64,000 nt of DNA from Strigamia acuminata (taxonomy: Eukaryota; Arthropoda; Chilopoda; Geophilomorpha; Linotaeniidae), in contig OX442319.1 of the NCBI GenBank assembly GCA_949358305.1, positions 1,674,001 through 1,738,000 of the forward strand, written 5' to 3'. Numbering within the stretch: position 1 is the first letter of the stretch; every line of letters starts with the position of its first letter. Below are positions 46,801 through 60,400 of this stretch, piece by piece. Position numbers and translations under genes: made by a program. The notes under the pieces are model-generated. The model was not told where the DNA came from. It searched no databases and saw only the letters and a list, made by a program, of their open reading frames with translations.

Positions 46801-48997
46801 AGTCAGGGTAATGATTTAAAGAAAATAAAAGAATTGCAAACTAGATGTGAAATTGAGCATAACCACATTTTTTACTTAGTACAGAAGATAATATGCTACA
46901 GCTTTCTGTCTGTTTACAGCCATTTTCAACATTATCAACAAATTTAGCTCAAACTCAATGGTCATATTACAATGAAATCAAATCAAATAAAAACAAACTC
47001 TTGACCCAAAATTTAACACATCTTTTCCTTCTTTTTTTATTCCTTCAATTCTATACTATTTTTTGATTAAATAATAAATCAAAGCGATTAATTACTTAGA
47101 AATATCGACATCTGAAAATCGACAAATACAAAAAAAAAAATAATTGGATTATTCAGTTCAAAACATCCACTTGTAAATGGATAATAGATTAATGTTAAAT
47201 AAAAACTTTGTACTTTTCTTCAGCAGTGAAAAATAAAAGAAATAAAAAAATGTAAATTAATATTATAGCACCAAAGTGAAATTGTTATGATGTTATAAAA
47301 AATCTTGAATCTAATCTTCTTATTTTTGGAAATAATCAATTTAAACGATGCACAAGAAAGAGACAAAGGCAATAACTGACCAACTTATTGAAGCAACAAA
47401 AAAATTATTATAAAAACTTGGGATGGATTCATCTTACATCATCTTACATCATCATCATAATGCAAACTATGTAAGAAACAGACACACGAAAGAAAAAAAA
47501 TCCGAACAGTTCAATCAATTTACAATTTCCAGTCATGATACAAACAAAATTATACAATGAATAACAAAATTCTCTTTAAATATAACTGACTAGTTACAAA
47601 AAAAACTTGAAAACTGAAGCAGATATTGCACAAGCAACACAAAAACCATTGACTGAAACCAATTTCAAATCCTTGTAACATAAGACAAAATTGAACATAG
47701 ACAATATCAACATTATATTCTTAAAAAAAAATCAAAGGTGTAGTAAAAATTAAGAAAGTTTTATTACTATTTCTGACTTTTTGGAATGAACTTTGACTCA
47801 AAATTAAAAATATACAAATTTAATTTTCTAGTTCTTCCTCAGTTGTATAATCATAATCAGCTGTCAACATATCACATACCACATACCACATAAAATTATA
47901 CTTCGTCCTTCCTTCACGCTATCAAACTTCTCAAATTTTTACTGTGACCTTTGTAGGGTTGAAAGGCAAACCAGCTCAAATAATTTCCCTTCATTTGATG
48001 ATATTATCATCATCAATATTACAAACAGTAGCAATTATGGTACAAGAAACACAGATGAATGTGGGAAGGGGCTTTTGGTACAGTACATGTTCCCAAAATG
48101 GCGTAAAACAGAAATAGTTTCTTCAATTAATCTAAAATATTACAAAGCTCATATTTGTTATTGTTGGATATGATGATATAACAAAAACATGGTTTGTGTT
48201 CTCTTTACTGAACTATTGGATGACATTGTAAAACAACACATAACTGATGAATTTTATAAAAAAAAAACATTGTCACATTTTTGTTAATTAACAATTGATA
48301 AGCATTTCTCTGCCAATTATTATTGTGACTTATCTCAAAGGAAGCTCCATTGAAAACTGCTAAAAATATGGGGAATAATGAGTACATGTTAATAAAAGCG
48401 TTTCAAGCTATTTTAGACTTGTAGTACACAAAAATGATTTGAACTTTCTGGTTTATCTGTAGGGGACATTAACAATATACTGAGAAATCGATTAGGGGTT
48501 ATACGGTATATTTAGTTAAAACTATTCAAATTTGGTAGATATGTAAATTTAGTTAAAAAATTGAAAATTCATCTCCGAGTTTCCAATTTTTAAACTCACT
48601 TTAACATTCACAGAATTAATTATACAGCTTGAAACAAAAATGTAGACAATTAGTTTCACTTTTTAGTTTACTTGTCCATGACCAAAAGGCACTGCAATCA
48701 CTAAATGGAATTTTTACTTTCCAATTAATCCCATTCATCCTTTCTTTTTTGTTTTCCTTTTGGTTATAATGATGATAATAATAATAAGAATAATGATAAT
48801 AAAGAACAATTATATTATTATACGTTGTACTATAATGTTTTTCTCTCTCCTGCATACACCAAATAAGTAAGCAATACATTATTTAAACATTTGAATAAAA
48901 TCAATAACCAGATAACTTATTGGCAGTTGAGACTTAATGAAAAAAGTCATCACAGCTTATCTGTTCAGTTTTAATGATGGACAATTCAGCAGTGATA
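43834..48997. other. Long stretch without a supported gene
   Basis: No long or conserved frame. A short ATG frame at 44026 (MAPSSYLFSC) has a GTAACA donor-like end but no recognisable partner exon. A truncated MITE copy begins at 44741. GC-richer sequence near 46200-46560 has no open frame and could be regulatory. A CATTTCACAGGAAATGG-type repeat cluster lies at about 45520-45585. The remainder is AT-rich. Confidence 0.4.
44741..44830. mobile_element. MITE copy 3 (left end only)
   Basis: GAAGTTAAACTTCTTTAGGC is followed by ATGGTAGTGATTCCGAAAG and ATGTCACACGACATGTCACA. This is the same left terminus as at 3408 and, inverted, at 51949. I find no matching right end within the next few hundred bases, so it is truncated. 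Confidence 0.7.
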
Positions 48998-49326
48998 TTA
49001 ATGGGTTTCATAAATGACACGAATAATCGCTTCAGCGCTTCAGTGCTTATTTATAATCGTCTGAAAAGGAGTTTTTAGTGTTGAAGAGTGCTTAAACTAA
49101 GAAAAAGAAAATCGGTTGTAAATATTTAAAAAAATTAAAATAAAGAATTAATTTAATTTAATTTAAAAAAAATTAATAAATAAATAACAAAAATAATAAA
49201 AACAAAAGTCATGTGACATACAGAATAATCACTCGGACCTGGTGTGGGTCCTCAATAATGCAGTGATTGTGATTATCGGAACAATCACTTGAGCGCCTAC
49301 AGCGTGTCATTTACAAAACCCCTTAA
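48998..49326. mobile_element. Candidate TTAA-flanked MITE
   Basis: TTAA at 48998-49001 and 49323-49326 flank inverted ends of about 20 bp (TGGGTTTCATAAATGACACG against GGGGTTTTGTAAATGACACG, 17 of 20 matching). The size is 329 bp including the flanks, with no frame inside. TTAA duplication is the mark of the piggyBac superfamily. Only one copy is seen here. Confidence 0.6.
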
Positions 49327-51055
49327 TGTTAGGTTTAAATGAGATGTTATTTGGAATGACTAAAGTTTCAAAGAAAGTAAAAAGAAAAGAAAAAAAAAAC
49401 ATTTAAAAACAAAAGTATCTAATCTCGTTTTTTGCTTATCTGCTTTTTTCCATTAATAAACGGACATCTTGGCACACGAGAGAAATTATTAAATGTACAA
49501 AATTATTGAATTAAAATCATTGAGCAGCAAATTTCAAAGTATAATTACAATTTTTCTTAATTCCAATCTTATACACAATGTTTACATGGTCATATACGTG
49601 GTGGCAAAAACTAAACTAAAGCCGATAGACCGTATATTGGTCATTTTACTGTAAGGTACATTTAGTTTAATAAGTAGTCTTGTGTAATAACTGTTGGGAA
49701 AACAAGAAATTTTACAGAATAACATTATGACCACGTGAAACTCATGTTTGTCAAACCATATTTACAGGCAACATCGCTTTTTAAATTAAAAAATGAAGAC
49801 TACATAAAGAAATATAGTCCAGAAGGCAACATTCAAGCAATACCCTATACATAATTAAATTTTCAAGAGAATTAAAATAATTGAATTGAATAAAGACATC
49901 TGCAAAACCATAAACCAGCAATTAACAAATCACAGATGGCATTAGATATAACAAAATAAAAACTGGTTAATTAATTAATTACAAAAACAATTAATTGATT
50001 TTTTTGTTTTAATTTTTCATTCTTCAATTAATCGTTTGTGAAAAATATAATATTTATATCTAACTTATTTACACATTACATGAGAAATTTTTTTTGGACA
50101 ATTCCATCTGCTTTGTTTTTGTTTATCATGCAGTTGAACACGGAACAAAATTGATGAATTAACAAAAACAGCTTTTAACCTTCAGAAATGTACATAAATT
50201 AGATTAGAGACATAAGCAGCATGTGGCAGGAAAATAAAGAAAAATGAAACATCGTAACAAGATGAAGTAAAAAAAAATAATAAAAATGAAATAAAATATC
50301 AACAAATTTGTACATTTTATACGCCTCATTCTGCTTTGCTTGCCTTTTTTGTTTCAAAATCTCCGTAAATGAACCTGACAAAGTTCCACTTGAACTCGTC
50401 CGCGTTCATCTACGTTTTTAAACAAATCAAGGCCAAGGAAGAAGTTGAATAATCATTTGATTCAGGTACTATTTAAATTGGTAGTCAATATTTGCAGTAT
50501 TCAGTTGGAAAAATTTAAAGCTATTGATTAAATTAATGTAATTTGGCATTAATCTTATGTGAAGTAAACAAAAATCTGTTAGGGTATACTAATGAATACG
50601 AATGCGCCCCATTTAATTGAATGCTAAATTGAACACCTTTTACAAAAAAAAAGAAAAAAATATGAGATCAATTGAATTCAACTCCCTCACAACACAAAAA
50701 AAATCATCATAAATTTAGTTAATAACGTACATGTTTTTGTAATGAGAAAAGAGCACAAGACAGCATAAAATTACCAAACAAATGAGCAAAATTCAGACAT
50801 AATGGGAGATAACTTGAGGCACATAGTAAATCGAAAACAAACTCAACACGGCACTAGGAGTACAAAACTATTTAAACCAAATTGAAAAAATAAAACAAAA
50901 ACATAAACAAAAATAATTGTGTGAACAACACAAAAGTACAGTATTAGATAAATGAAAAATGATCACAGAAGAAGCTTTTATGGAATGGCTTGTGCCTAAC
51001 TTGGGCAATTCAGCCACTCCTCGAAACGACCAACAGCATCACAAGTTCTTGTTTC
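49327..51055. other. AT-rich region, possible Ski 3' UTR
   Basis: No coding frame. It follows the Ski stop on the minus strand and may hold a 3' UTR of unknown length. Confidence 0.4.
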
Positions 51056-53210
51056 TTAATCTCTTTCCTTTTCCACTTTGATGTTGGGCTCATTCATCAA
51101 TTTTCCTTCAGCAGCTGCAATATCTTCTATTGGCGACACTTTTTTCACAACTTTCTTACCTCTGCCATTAGTCTCAGTTGCTTCTTGTTTAATGCCAAGA
51201 GCTGTTGCCAGTTGACTGCGCAATTGTTCTAGCACTAGCATCTGCTCCTTCATTTGTGCAGAATGCTCTTCATGCATCTGTTGCAATTGCTTCCGCAAAT
51301 GACGTTTCGCTTCTGTCGCTTCTCGGAGCTTTTCTCTTTTCGACATTTTTACATATTCTAATTCCTGTTTTGTTTTCAATAAAAATAAATTAGAACTAAA
51401 TAAAAGAAAGCGTGCTTATGCTTAAGAAATTAAACTTCTTGACGTGTAAATTGTGATTTTGTAATTTGTAATGTTTAGTATTTATTTTCGTACCCAATTC
51501 AGTTTTGTAGCCGATTTTGTTTTGACTAAATCACCTGAACTGGCTGATCCAGGGGGTGACCAAAATTTAATTTTTTTTAACCAAACATTCAAATTTAGAA
51601 CAAAAAATTCATTTTGCAGCCAAAATCATTCTGTTTTTGGGCAAAATTATTCTATTTTTGTCAAAATCATGTTATTCTGTTTTTGCCCAAAACAGCCAAT
51701 TTTTGGTTCTAAAACTAGCCACGTTAGTTTTTACGAATGAGATGTCACACGAGATATCAAACGAAAAGTGACACGAAAAACAATGAAAACGTTGAAAACG
51801 TTGCGATGACGTAGAAAAATAGCACGTTGCAACGACGCGATCATGTTTAGTGCCAGTTTCCCCATAGACGGCAGTGCTTTGATGTGATGTGATACATCTC
51901 GTGTGACTTTTCGTTCGGGATCACTATCGTACCTAAAGAAGTTTAACTTCAAAAAGGTGAGTTTTTAACTTGGTACGTACTTGCTGCAACGCGTCTTTCT
52001 CCTTTTTGGCCACCTCTACTTCCAGTTTATCCTTCTTCCTTATTTTTTCAACCTCCTGGACAATTTCTTGCTGCGATTCAGCACCAATCTTATTAGCTTC
52101 CATTAATTTCCGCAGTAATTCAATTTCATCCACTTTTTTGTTGTCATCCAGCAAATTACTTTTCATTCCTCCGCCAATCGTATCGTATTCTATAATAAAT
52201 AATAATTTTAAATAAGTTTAATCAATTCATTGTGAGAAAGCCGAGTGAAATCATCGTACGATAGTCAATAGATTCTGCATTAGTAGTGCTGTCTGAAAGA
52301 GTTTCGTCCGTGTCAGTTGAAATTTCCATTTCTGGATTCATCATCTTCACACTGATGCTGTCGGGCATAATCCTCCTTTCCCTTGGCGAGTTGGCCATTA
52401 AAGCATTGGCAGTAAACGACATACATGTCTTTTGCGCCACTTGTTGAGCAGACGGTGGTGCCAGAGCCACATTTGGCTGGTAATGACGCTCAAATCTACA
52501 ATCAAAAGCAATACTTACAAATTAATCATGCTAATTGTTTATAGAAAAATATTTCTTCTTTATATTTATATTTCCATGCACGGTGGTGTTTCCCCGAGCA
52601 AAAAATTTCGAAATCTGGCAGTTTCCAACAGAATTTGATGAAAATTTACCAAATTTATCAATTAATTTTTTTTTTTAAATTTTAAATTTTGTCAAAAAAT
52701 TTTTTTTAATGCTAAAATTTGCTAAAATAGTTGCAAAACTTTGTAAAATTTGTGAGAATTTTTCAAAATTTTATTCACGGGGCACCATTTTTGTAAATTT
52801 ATCGTCAACATACCGTTCTGTTTCTGAAACGGGGACAACGCGCTCTGGGTTGAGCAGCACCGGTGGTCCACGACTCAAATATGAAGGAAGAGACTGAGAA
52901 TTACTGCAGAAAAATAATACCCAGTTTATTAATTCACTGAAATCTGTTTTATTTGTTCAATTTATTTTTACCTGTCTCTAAAATAGGGAACTTGTTGTGG
53001 CATTGCCTGATTTAGAATTGGCTTGCCATCCTTGCCCACAACAGGAGACCATGGACGAAATGCAGATACCCTCGACCATTGAGATGCAATGGTTGGATAC
53101 CAATAAGCTGACATCGGATCATATACGTATGGCAAATATTCTGGGTTAGCCGGTGATTCTTCTGGGCCATATTTTGCTTTTTTGCTCAGATCCTTTTCTT
53201 CTTGTGTGTA
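51056..53210 (-). CDS. ski: Ski/Sno transcriptional co-repressor, C-terminal exons (partial)
   Basis: Five coding exons on the minus strand: 53210-52972, 52903-52814, 52495-52260, 52189-51981 and 51364-51056 (stop). Phases 2, 2, 1, 0 join to 360 residues. The first exon opens at a TTTACAG acceptor in phase 0, so upstream exons are missing. Diagnostic text is RVSAFRPWSPVV, QPNVALAPP and the coiled coil ALQQELEYVKMSKREKLREA continuing TEAKRHLRKQLQQM, which closely follows vertebrate c-Ski. Ski proteins bind Smads and recruit co-repressors to damp TGF-beta/BMP signalling in the nucleus. The Dachshund-homology and SAND domains, which hold the Smad and DNA contacts, are not seen in 53.2-64 kb and should be further out. 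The last intron is almost filled by a MITE. Confidence 0.9.
51424..51949. mobile_element. MITE copy 4, complete, in the last Ski intron
   Basis: About 525 bp, with ends AAGAAATTAAACTTCTT and AAAGAAGTTTAACTT. The right part read in reverse gives TTTAGGTACGATAGTGATCC and GAACGAAAAGTCACACGAG, as in the other copies. It fills most of the 616-bp intron 51365-51980. The interior is shared with the copy at 38294-38670. Confidence 0.85.
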
Positions 53211-56200
53211 CTGTAAATATGAATAATTGAAGAAAAATTAATTAATTTTTTATACCGTAGTTGTTATTAAAATTGTAAAGCGATAGAAACTCAAAAGAAA
53301 ACAAGCGCAAACCATGGAAATTTAATGGTGAAACCAAGAAGGCTTTATTTGTTTGCCATAAAGAAAAAAATTCCTCCGAAGAAGATAGATAGAAGAGGAA
53401 GTTGGAGTTGTGGCCTCATATTCCGTTTTTATTTTTTCCAAAAACCCATTTCCCTAGTTTTTCTTCGAATCCGTCTGTGAAAGGGAGGGATGAATGAGCT
53501 CATAATTCATCTCATCCCACACCCAATCTATTTCCCCACCACATGGTGCATCTCAAATTGCCATAACAAAATGTGTAGAGGCCGGGAGACAAAAATCAAT
53601 AAAATATAAATTCATACACAAAAAGCACAACGCACAAAAATTTAATCAAATTTCGAAACAGCACACATGACATGTGACCATAATAAATAAACAAAATATT
53701 TATTTTACCACTTTTTTTTGTTTTTAAATTTGTTTTAAATTTGAATTCCATGGTTACCAAAATACTTAAGTGGATATACATTGTGTCGCCCACCGACATT
53801 AGTCGAATTCTGAGCGGAAATGGAAAAAAAATTGCGTTTAAAAATCAAAAACTGTTATTCGTAATCGTTTTCCAATTTTGGTTTTCAATAACTGGGTAAA
53901 AACACACACAGAAAGCACATTTATTTGCATATAGCGTGTTTTTGTGGAGATGTATTCAGTGTTTTAATTTGTGTTTCGATTTATAGTTCCAATAATTCGT
54001 GTTTTTGTCTTGGAAAATGAAGAACAAAAAAAGTTATTCTTATTAACTTTTTACAAATGTAATGGATTTTACATTTCTAACCTTTTTGGAAAATTGTATT
54101 TGAGCTTGCAAAATCCTACTCCTATACTTCCTCTGGTCACCCCTCGGTAACTTCAGACAACTGGGCAGTCATTCCAGCTACCGGAACTTACCACCAGATG
54201 CCCTGATATTAGATGTGTGATTTTTTCCAATATCTTAATTCTTTTATGGTACATTTATTTTTAATGGAGCTTTCTCGTATAATATTTATTTTATGTTTCT
54301 TTGAATTAAAAGTTTTTCATTTATAGAGACAAAGTACACAAGATTTCACAAGATTCGCGAAGATTCCTAAGATTGGAATCTGTAGGAATCTGTGGGAATC
54401 AGGAATCTGTACACATTTTTCACCAATGTCGTACCCCTCGAAATCAGTAAAAATCAGTGGGAATCAGTGGGAATCTTTGGGATTCAGGAATCACGTACAC
54501 ATTTTTCACTTATGTCATAACCCTAGATTTCTATATTGTTTTTCTGCCCTCCACTGTAGTATCCATAACACTATTTCTACACACTTCTCATCACTTACAT
54601 CATTTGTAAGACTGCTTTCTCAATGAATGGCTGCAGCATTTACAAAACATATTGCAAGACTGAATTCGAATGCGTGAGTGCAGCATTTGTTACAGTAATT
54701 CTGATATTACTGCAGAACATTTGCTTGTGTACTATAAACACAACTTTAATAATGAGGAAATGTAAAAATGCAAATAATAAATGCATTAATTGTTGTTTTT
54801 CTAATGCATGCGTTAAGTTAAGTTAAGGTTTTTGTTAGAATCTGAGCATTAACTTTGACCCGGCAGAGCAAAGCAGAGCAGAGCCCAACCCTTTCTGACG
54901 TATTTATGGGGCAGGGATCAGTGCACTTCACCTTGCAATTGCACGGGTTTGAAGAAGCTCAGCTTCCATAACCCATGTGAGCCAATCCCCTTATTCCCCA
55001 CCCAACCCCATTGCCCCCTTTACCTTGTCCCTTGAGACTGCGTGTCCAGTCCAGCCATTCTTCAAAAGGAAAAGCTCAGAGGCCGAAGCAGAATGAAAAC
55101 GAGTGCTGGGAAGGAAAGAAGAAAGATGGAGGAGGGGGATAGCTGGCTAGCTTATTATCCTTTTGCACAATCCACGAGCTGTGTACCTTTTTTTTACGCA
55201 CGGGTCATTCCTTGTGAAAACAATGGCACCGGACTGGACTGGACAATCTCGTTCATCTCCTCCCACCTTTAATAGTGGACACCATATGGCCATTGGAGGA
55301 CCAGTCTCAGAAAGATGTCCAGATTTTTTCCACGTCCACTCCCATTCTCTCAACTGCCCCTCGACTAGTTCACACGCGATCTTTTCACAACCGTCTTTTC
55401 ACTGACCAGTCGCTGGACACATCTGGTCACTTCTTGCTAGCCCTTTTCCTATCCTTTGAACCCTCACAATCAAACTCTTATCTCGTTTAATTTATTAGAA
55501 ATTTCACACACCAGTTCAGTGACCCTACCCCCAACTCTCCTTCAACACGTTAACGTTTACAATACTAATACAATTTTATTCACGATGGAGAAAACAAAAC
55601 AAAACGTTTTCATCTTCATTTTTTAATTTTAATTTTAATCTTTAATTTCATTTTTCAACTGCTGAAAAATTAACCAAACAAAAAAAAATAAAAAAAATTT
55701 AACACTAAAAATCTAATAAGTCGGAACAACCACTCCTCTTGAGTTTGTATTTGACCTTGAAAACAACTCTCTCGTCCTCCCTCCCTCCCCCTCTCTCTCT
55801 CCAGACGACAATTGACGTGAAAGGGCGTTCCTGCTACCCCTGCTCTTCCCTCCATCTCACCCTCACGCCGCATCGATCTCTGGCTGGTAAATCCCACAAC
55901 CAGAGTACGTTGCCCGACCTCAACGCCAGACGTCGCCAACTATTACCACGATAACGAATAACATGAATTTTAAAAGGAATACATTTTCAGAAAATAATAA
56001 ATAAATAAATAATACTCCGTGATAAATAATGACAATAATTGTTGTTATTATAAATAATAGTGATGGAAGAAGAAGAATAATTTTGGTGTTTGGTATTGAT
56101 TGGTTTGATTTTGGAGTTGAGCGGATTGGCAAATATTGATCTTTCTCCAATTTTCACCAACAACTCATCTCGCTCGAAGGCTTGCAACGCCATAAAATAT

Positions 56201-57213
56201 TCCCAAACTAGAGTGAAATACCCTAACATCTATTACAAGCACATTATGGGTGTGAAGGAACATAAACTGTGTGTTTTTATCTGTACACAAATCTCCTTGT
56301 TTGGGGGTGAAGTGAAGAAAAGGAATTCGAACAACACAAAACTCGTCTCCTCCAAAAACCATCAAATTTCACACGTTTTTATGCCAAATATATTCAACAA
56401 ACTCATAAACCAAGCCCGAAATGCACACTTTTAACATTAAAATTCTAAACATTCATTTCCCTTATAATAAAAAATTAATAAATAAATAAATAAACAAACA
56501 CATTTTTTCGTAACCACCAATAACAAAACCACAGAGTGCAAATCAATTTCCACTCCAATTTCACTGCATTGCGACATTAACCATCACATTTGATCACCTT
56601 TCTTAAAAATCCCACCTCAAATAACACCACATTTCCTAATTACTGCCCGTAATCAACAGATAAATGAATACCATCAATTCCATCACAGCTGTCGACACTC
56701 GCAACTCCAAACTAATAGCAAAGCACTCAGGAAACAAAAAAAGCCCAACCCCCCCCCCCCCCCGCTCCCGCCGCCCGATTTTCCATGCATAGTTAACCAT
56801 ATTCAAGCACCTAGTCAATAAGCATTACCCGAAATGCCGCAGCATCAGCTTTAAAATATCGATTTTATGGGCCCTGTAAAAGGATGCTAGACGGCTTTTA
56901 ACTGACCGCTTCTTCCCTTCCCTTCCCTTCCCCGCCCCTCCCTTCTTCGCACAAAACCTTAACCGTGAGACGTGCCCACCGAGGTAAACCGACGTAAACC
57001 GAGCCACGCCCTTTTATCATGCACAAACAGTTAACCAAACCGTCGACTGTACATGAAAATAAAATCAAACAAACCGACGACCACTCGTGCGTCGTGCCAC
57101 AGCTAATAATTCTACACAAATCCATCGCAACTTGCAGGTAATTTCAATTTATTCATGCAAATAGAAAGCAAAAGCGGCTTTTCGTGCTATGTTTGAAATT
57201 GTGTGTTCTTTAC
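53211..57213 (-). other. Probable Ski intron
   Basis: No exon supported. A roughly 90-bp near-duplication containing GGAATCAGTGGGAATC-like units and TACACATTTTTCACY lies at about 54350-54515. A 15-base C run sits at 56749-56763. Confidence 0.4.
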
Positions 57214-57417
57214 CCAGAAGAAGAATGGACTTAATGATGAATGAGGCTGCTGCTGCTGATGGTGATGGTGTTGATAGAGAGTGCGAAATGCTTCACTCAG
57301 ACGCTGTTGACAATCCCATTGCTCTCTGAGAGACAGCAGGCACTGCATCTCCTTGGTAGCGAATGATGCTGGCACGGAATAAAAATCTTGTTCGTCCCAG
57401 GTGTTACACTCCCACAT
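57214..57417 (-). CDS. Candidate first exon of unknown protein (possibly alternative Ski start)
   Basis: A minus-strand frame begins with ATG at 57417 (MWECNTWDEQDFY), continues KEMQCLLSLREQWDCQQRL and ends in a His/Gln run. It meets a GTAAAG donor after 57214 in phase 0. It is 68 codons with complex, non-repetitive composition apart from the His/Gln run. The next known minus-strand acceptor (53210, Ski) is also phase 0, so a splice is possible in frame. I do not recognise the peptide. It may instead belong to a separate gene or be chance. Confidence 0.4.
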
Positions 57418-60400
57418 TTTTACGGGCCAAAATTAAAGCAACAAGACTTCAAGAGCGAAGAAAGAGAAGAAAAAAATTTACAATTATTTTTTTCGATTGC
57501 AAGAGCCCCAAAGAGGAATTTAGAGTGTGGAAGAATTAGAATGTGGTGCCATGAGGACAACGCTACACTCTCAACAGGATTACCGGCCTCAAAGGGTTGC
57601 CAAGGCTATAAACCTCGATTCACCACCAGGAGCAGCACCGAATCTAATCTGCCACCCACTTCCACCCGCAGTTGCCATGGAAACTGCACGTGACATCACA
57701 CCAGCTCCCCAATAGCGAGAGGAGGGGAGTTTAGTGCGAGTAGTGGCCAAGCTCGAGGAGGTGGCGAAGAGAGATGGAAAGGGGGATCAAATGAGGACGA
57801 GGAGGATAGAGGATTGCCAACTTATCGATCAAACAACGCCCACACATTACACTCGGATGCGGAAAGTGGCGCACGGCTGATTGACAAATGGACGGTCATC
57901 CATCGGAGGTGGCATCAATCGACCCGCTTTTTAAATTTCACAAATAAACAAGTAAAGGCTCATTGAAAATGTTTTAGGAATATTAGTTTTTTTTTAAATT
58001 GTTTTAAATTTTCAACGCGCAGCGAGTTGTGTTGTGTGGCTAAAAATAAGGAGCTTGCATGTGGTATACTCTCGCGTGATGAATTACATCCTTTTCTCGT
58101 CCAGTTGTCTTTAACTGACAGCTCCTTTTTTGTTTTATTCGACGTATATTCCCACAAGTATCATCACGCGCCACAAATAGCCGAAGACGAGCACAAAAAG
58201 TCGACGAAACAGCATCTGTCTTGTCAGTGTGACGTGTGATTAATGACATTAGGCAAACAACTTTTCTTTCTGCTTTTCCAAAGTGCAATAAAACAATCTT
58301 TATATTTTACATTTTAAATTCGGAAAAAATTTAATTTTCATTTCGAAACGTACCAAAATAAACATTCAGTCGGATGCTAAAATCAGCTTGAATTTATGGC
58401 ATTTCCCCGCACTTCCGTCATGCGGTATTCGGATCACCACAATCATAATCACAAACAAGTTCTCGAACACTTGTAAAACGAAACAAAGCGAAACTTCACC
58501 TCAGAAAAAAATATTTAAAAGTGTGAACTTGAAAGAAGGAAACACTAAAGAGGTGAGTCTAAAGAAAATATTCCTAGAAACACCTTCCTTCCTTCCTTCC
58601 TTGCTTCGACCCCCCTCGGTTGATTCTCTAGGTCATTTGTTTTTTGTGCATGTCAAAAGCGACAGTATCTCCTGAGAGTAAAACACCAGGAGACGAATGC
58701 TGACCGCTCACAGAAGGAGTCAAAGACATTTGTTCTCGGGGGCGACAAGGGAGAAGTAGGAAGGGGAGACACTGGCTAGCCATCGACTGATTGTGACACA
58801 CAGGTGCAAGTAAAACGCCCTTCTGACCTCCCAAGGTGAAACTCGGTCCCTACTTAGACGCAAAATGAGTGCAGTGTCAAATGTGCGGAGAAAAGAACCA
58901 ATTCAGCTCAAAGTGACACACAGCTTTACAAAGTTAGATTTACAAAAAAAAAAATATATCTTCAAAGTGTTTCAACCTTGAAATTTGCAGGTGCACTCAT
59001 TAAAATACCAGAATATTTAAATACTTTGTCACGCCAACCCAATTTCTTCCAAAATTCTGCATACAATACGATACAATAACATTTTGATGAGATAAAACTA
59101 TCCATTTGTATTAATTCTACGTTATTTTTACGTAATTTGGAGCACTTTTTCGAAGAAACCCGCATTAGTGTCACAAATAGATGTTTGTGTTTTAGGTCTA
59201 AAACAGCCATCTGGTTTGAATCAATTTAAAACTAATAACAGCCATCATTATATATCAAATAGGCCTACATAAAATTGTTTTTTTTTTTTTTTTTTTTTTT
59301 TTTAGATTTCAAAATATATATTTTTAAATTATATTCTGAAATTTTCAACTTCTTAATTTTATAAATGATGTTTTTAATCTTATCTACGATTCTGATAACT
59401 TTTAACATCTAGAGTTAATCATTTAACTTTTTTTTTCTTTTCTTTCATACATTGAAAAAATAAAAATAAAAGAAATGTTTTAAAAAAATATCATCATCCT
59501 GTTTTATTTGCTCCTGGCTTATAGCTTGAAGAGGGGTCATTGGCATACGAATGGAGGGTGTGGGATTTAACATTAGGGCTAGAAATGCATACACACAAGG
59601 GTGAGAAAGGGTGTGGAGTATAGGGTGAATTAATGAGTGATTTTTTTAAATTTTTTTTTAATTCCTTTCCATTCTTGTATTTATTTTTGTGTCACAAATA
59701 AAGTGATTAAAAATTATTATTTGTGTTTCGCATTGTGTTATGGACGTCCTTGTGGGAATTCGCACAGATGCAGCAACCTTCAAATGACATTTAGACAAGT
59801 GGATGCTGCACGTTCCAATCTGCTTCGAAAAGTAGACGTTAGCGTCCAATTTCATCAAATAATCAACAAGCTGCAAATATGTGCGCGCGCCAGTAATGCA
59901 AAACCTCAAGAATGCTCAAACATATCGCATTCTTCTCATCAAAACCTTCCCCCGTTTATTAAATCGAAACAAACAAATAATTCGAAATAATTCGAAATTT
60001 CCTTTCTCGGCGTGTGTGTGTGTGTATTCCAGGTTAGTGCTCCATATCGTTCAGAAGGATCAAAGAACAAAGTTTGATGTTTAAATCAACACGTTTCGCG
60101 CATGTGGAAAACTAATTTAGATTAGTATAATGTCCGATAAAGAAAAACCCTCGGGTAAATTCCAATGCCGAGACACGCACAAAAGAAACGATAAGAGTCG
60201 TCAGTGCAGTGGGCTCTACTTTACCCTTTCAACCCACTCAACCCAAATGACCTTGCATCAAGGGACGCTCAAGGAGAATCGTTCTACAGCGACCACAACA
60301 CCTTTAATTTCTTTCACGTGCCTACAAGGACATGTCGGATGCCACCACAACCCGAATTTTACCAACAAAAAAAATTAAGACACTTAAAAAAAATATATAA

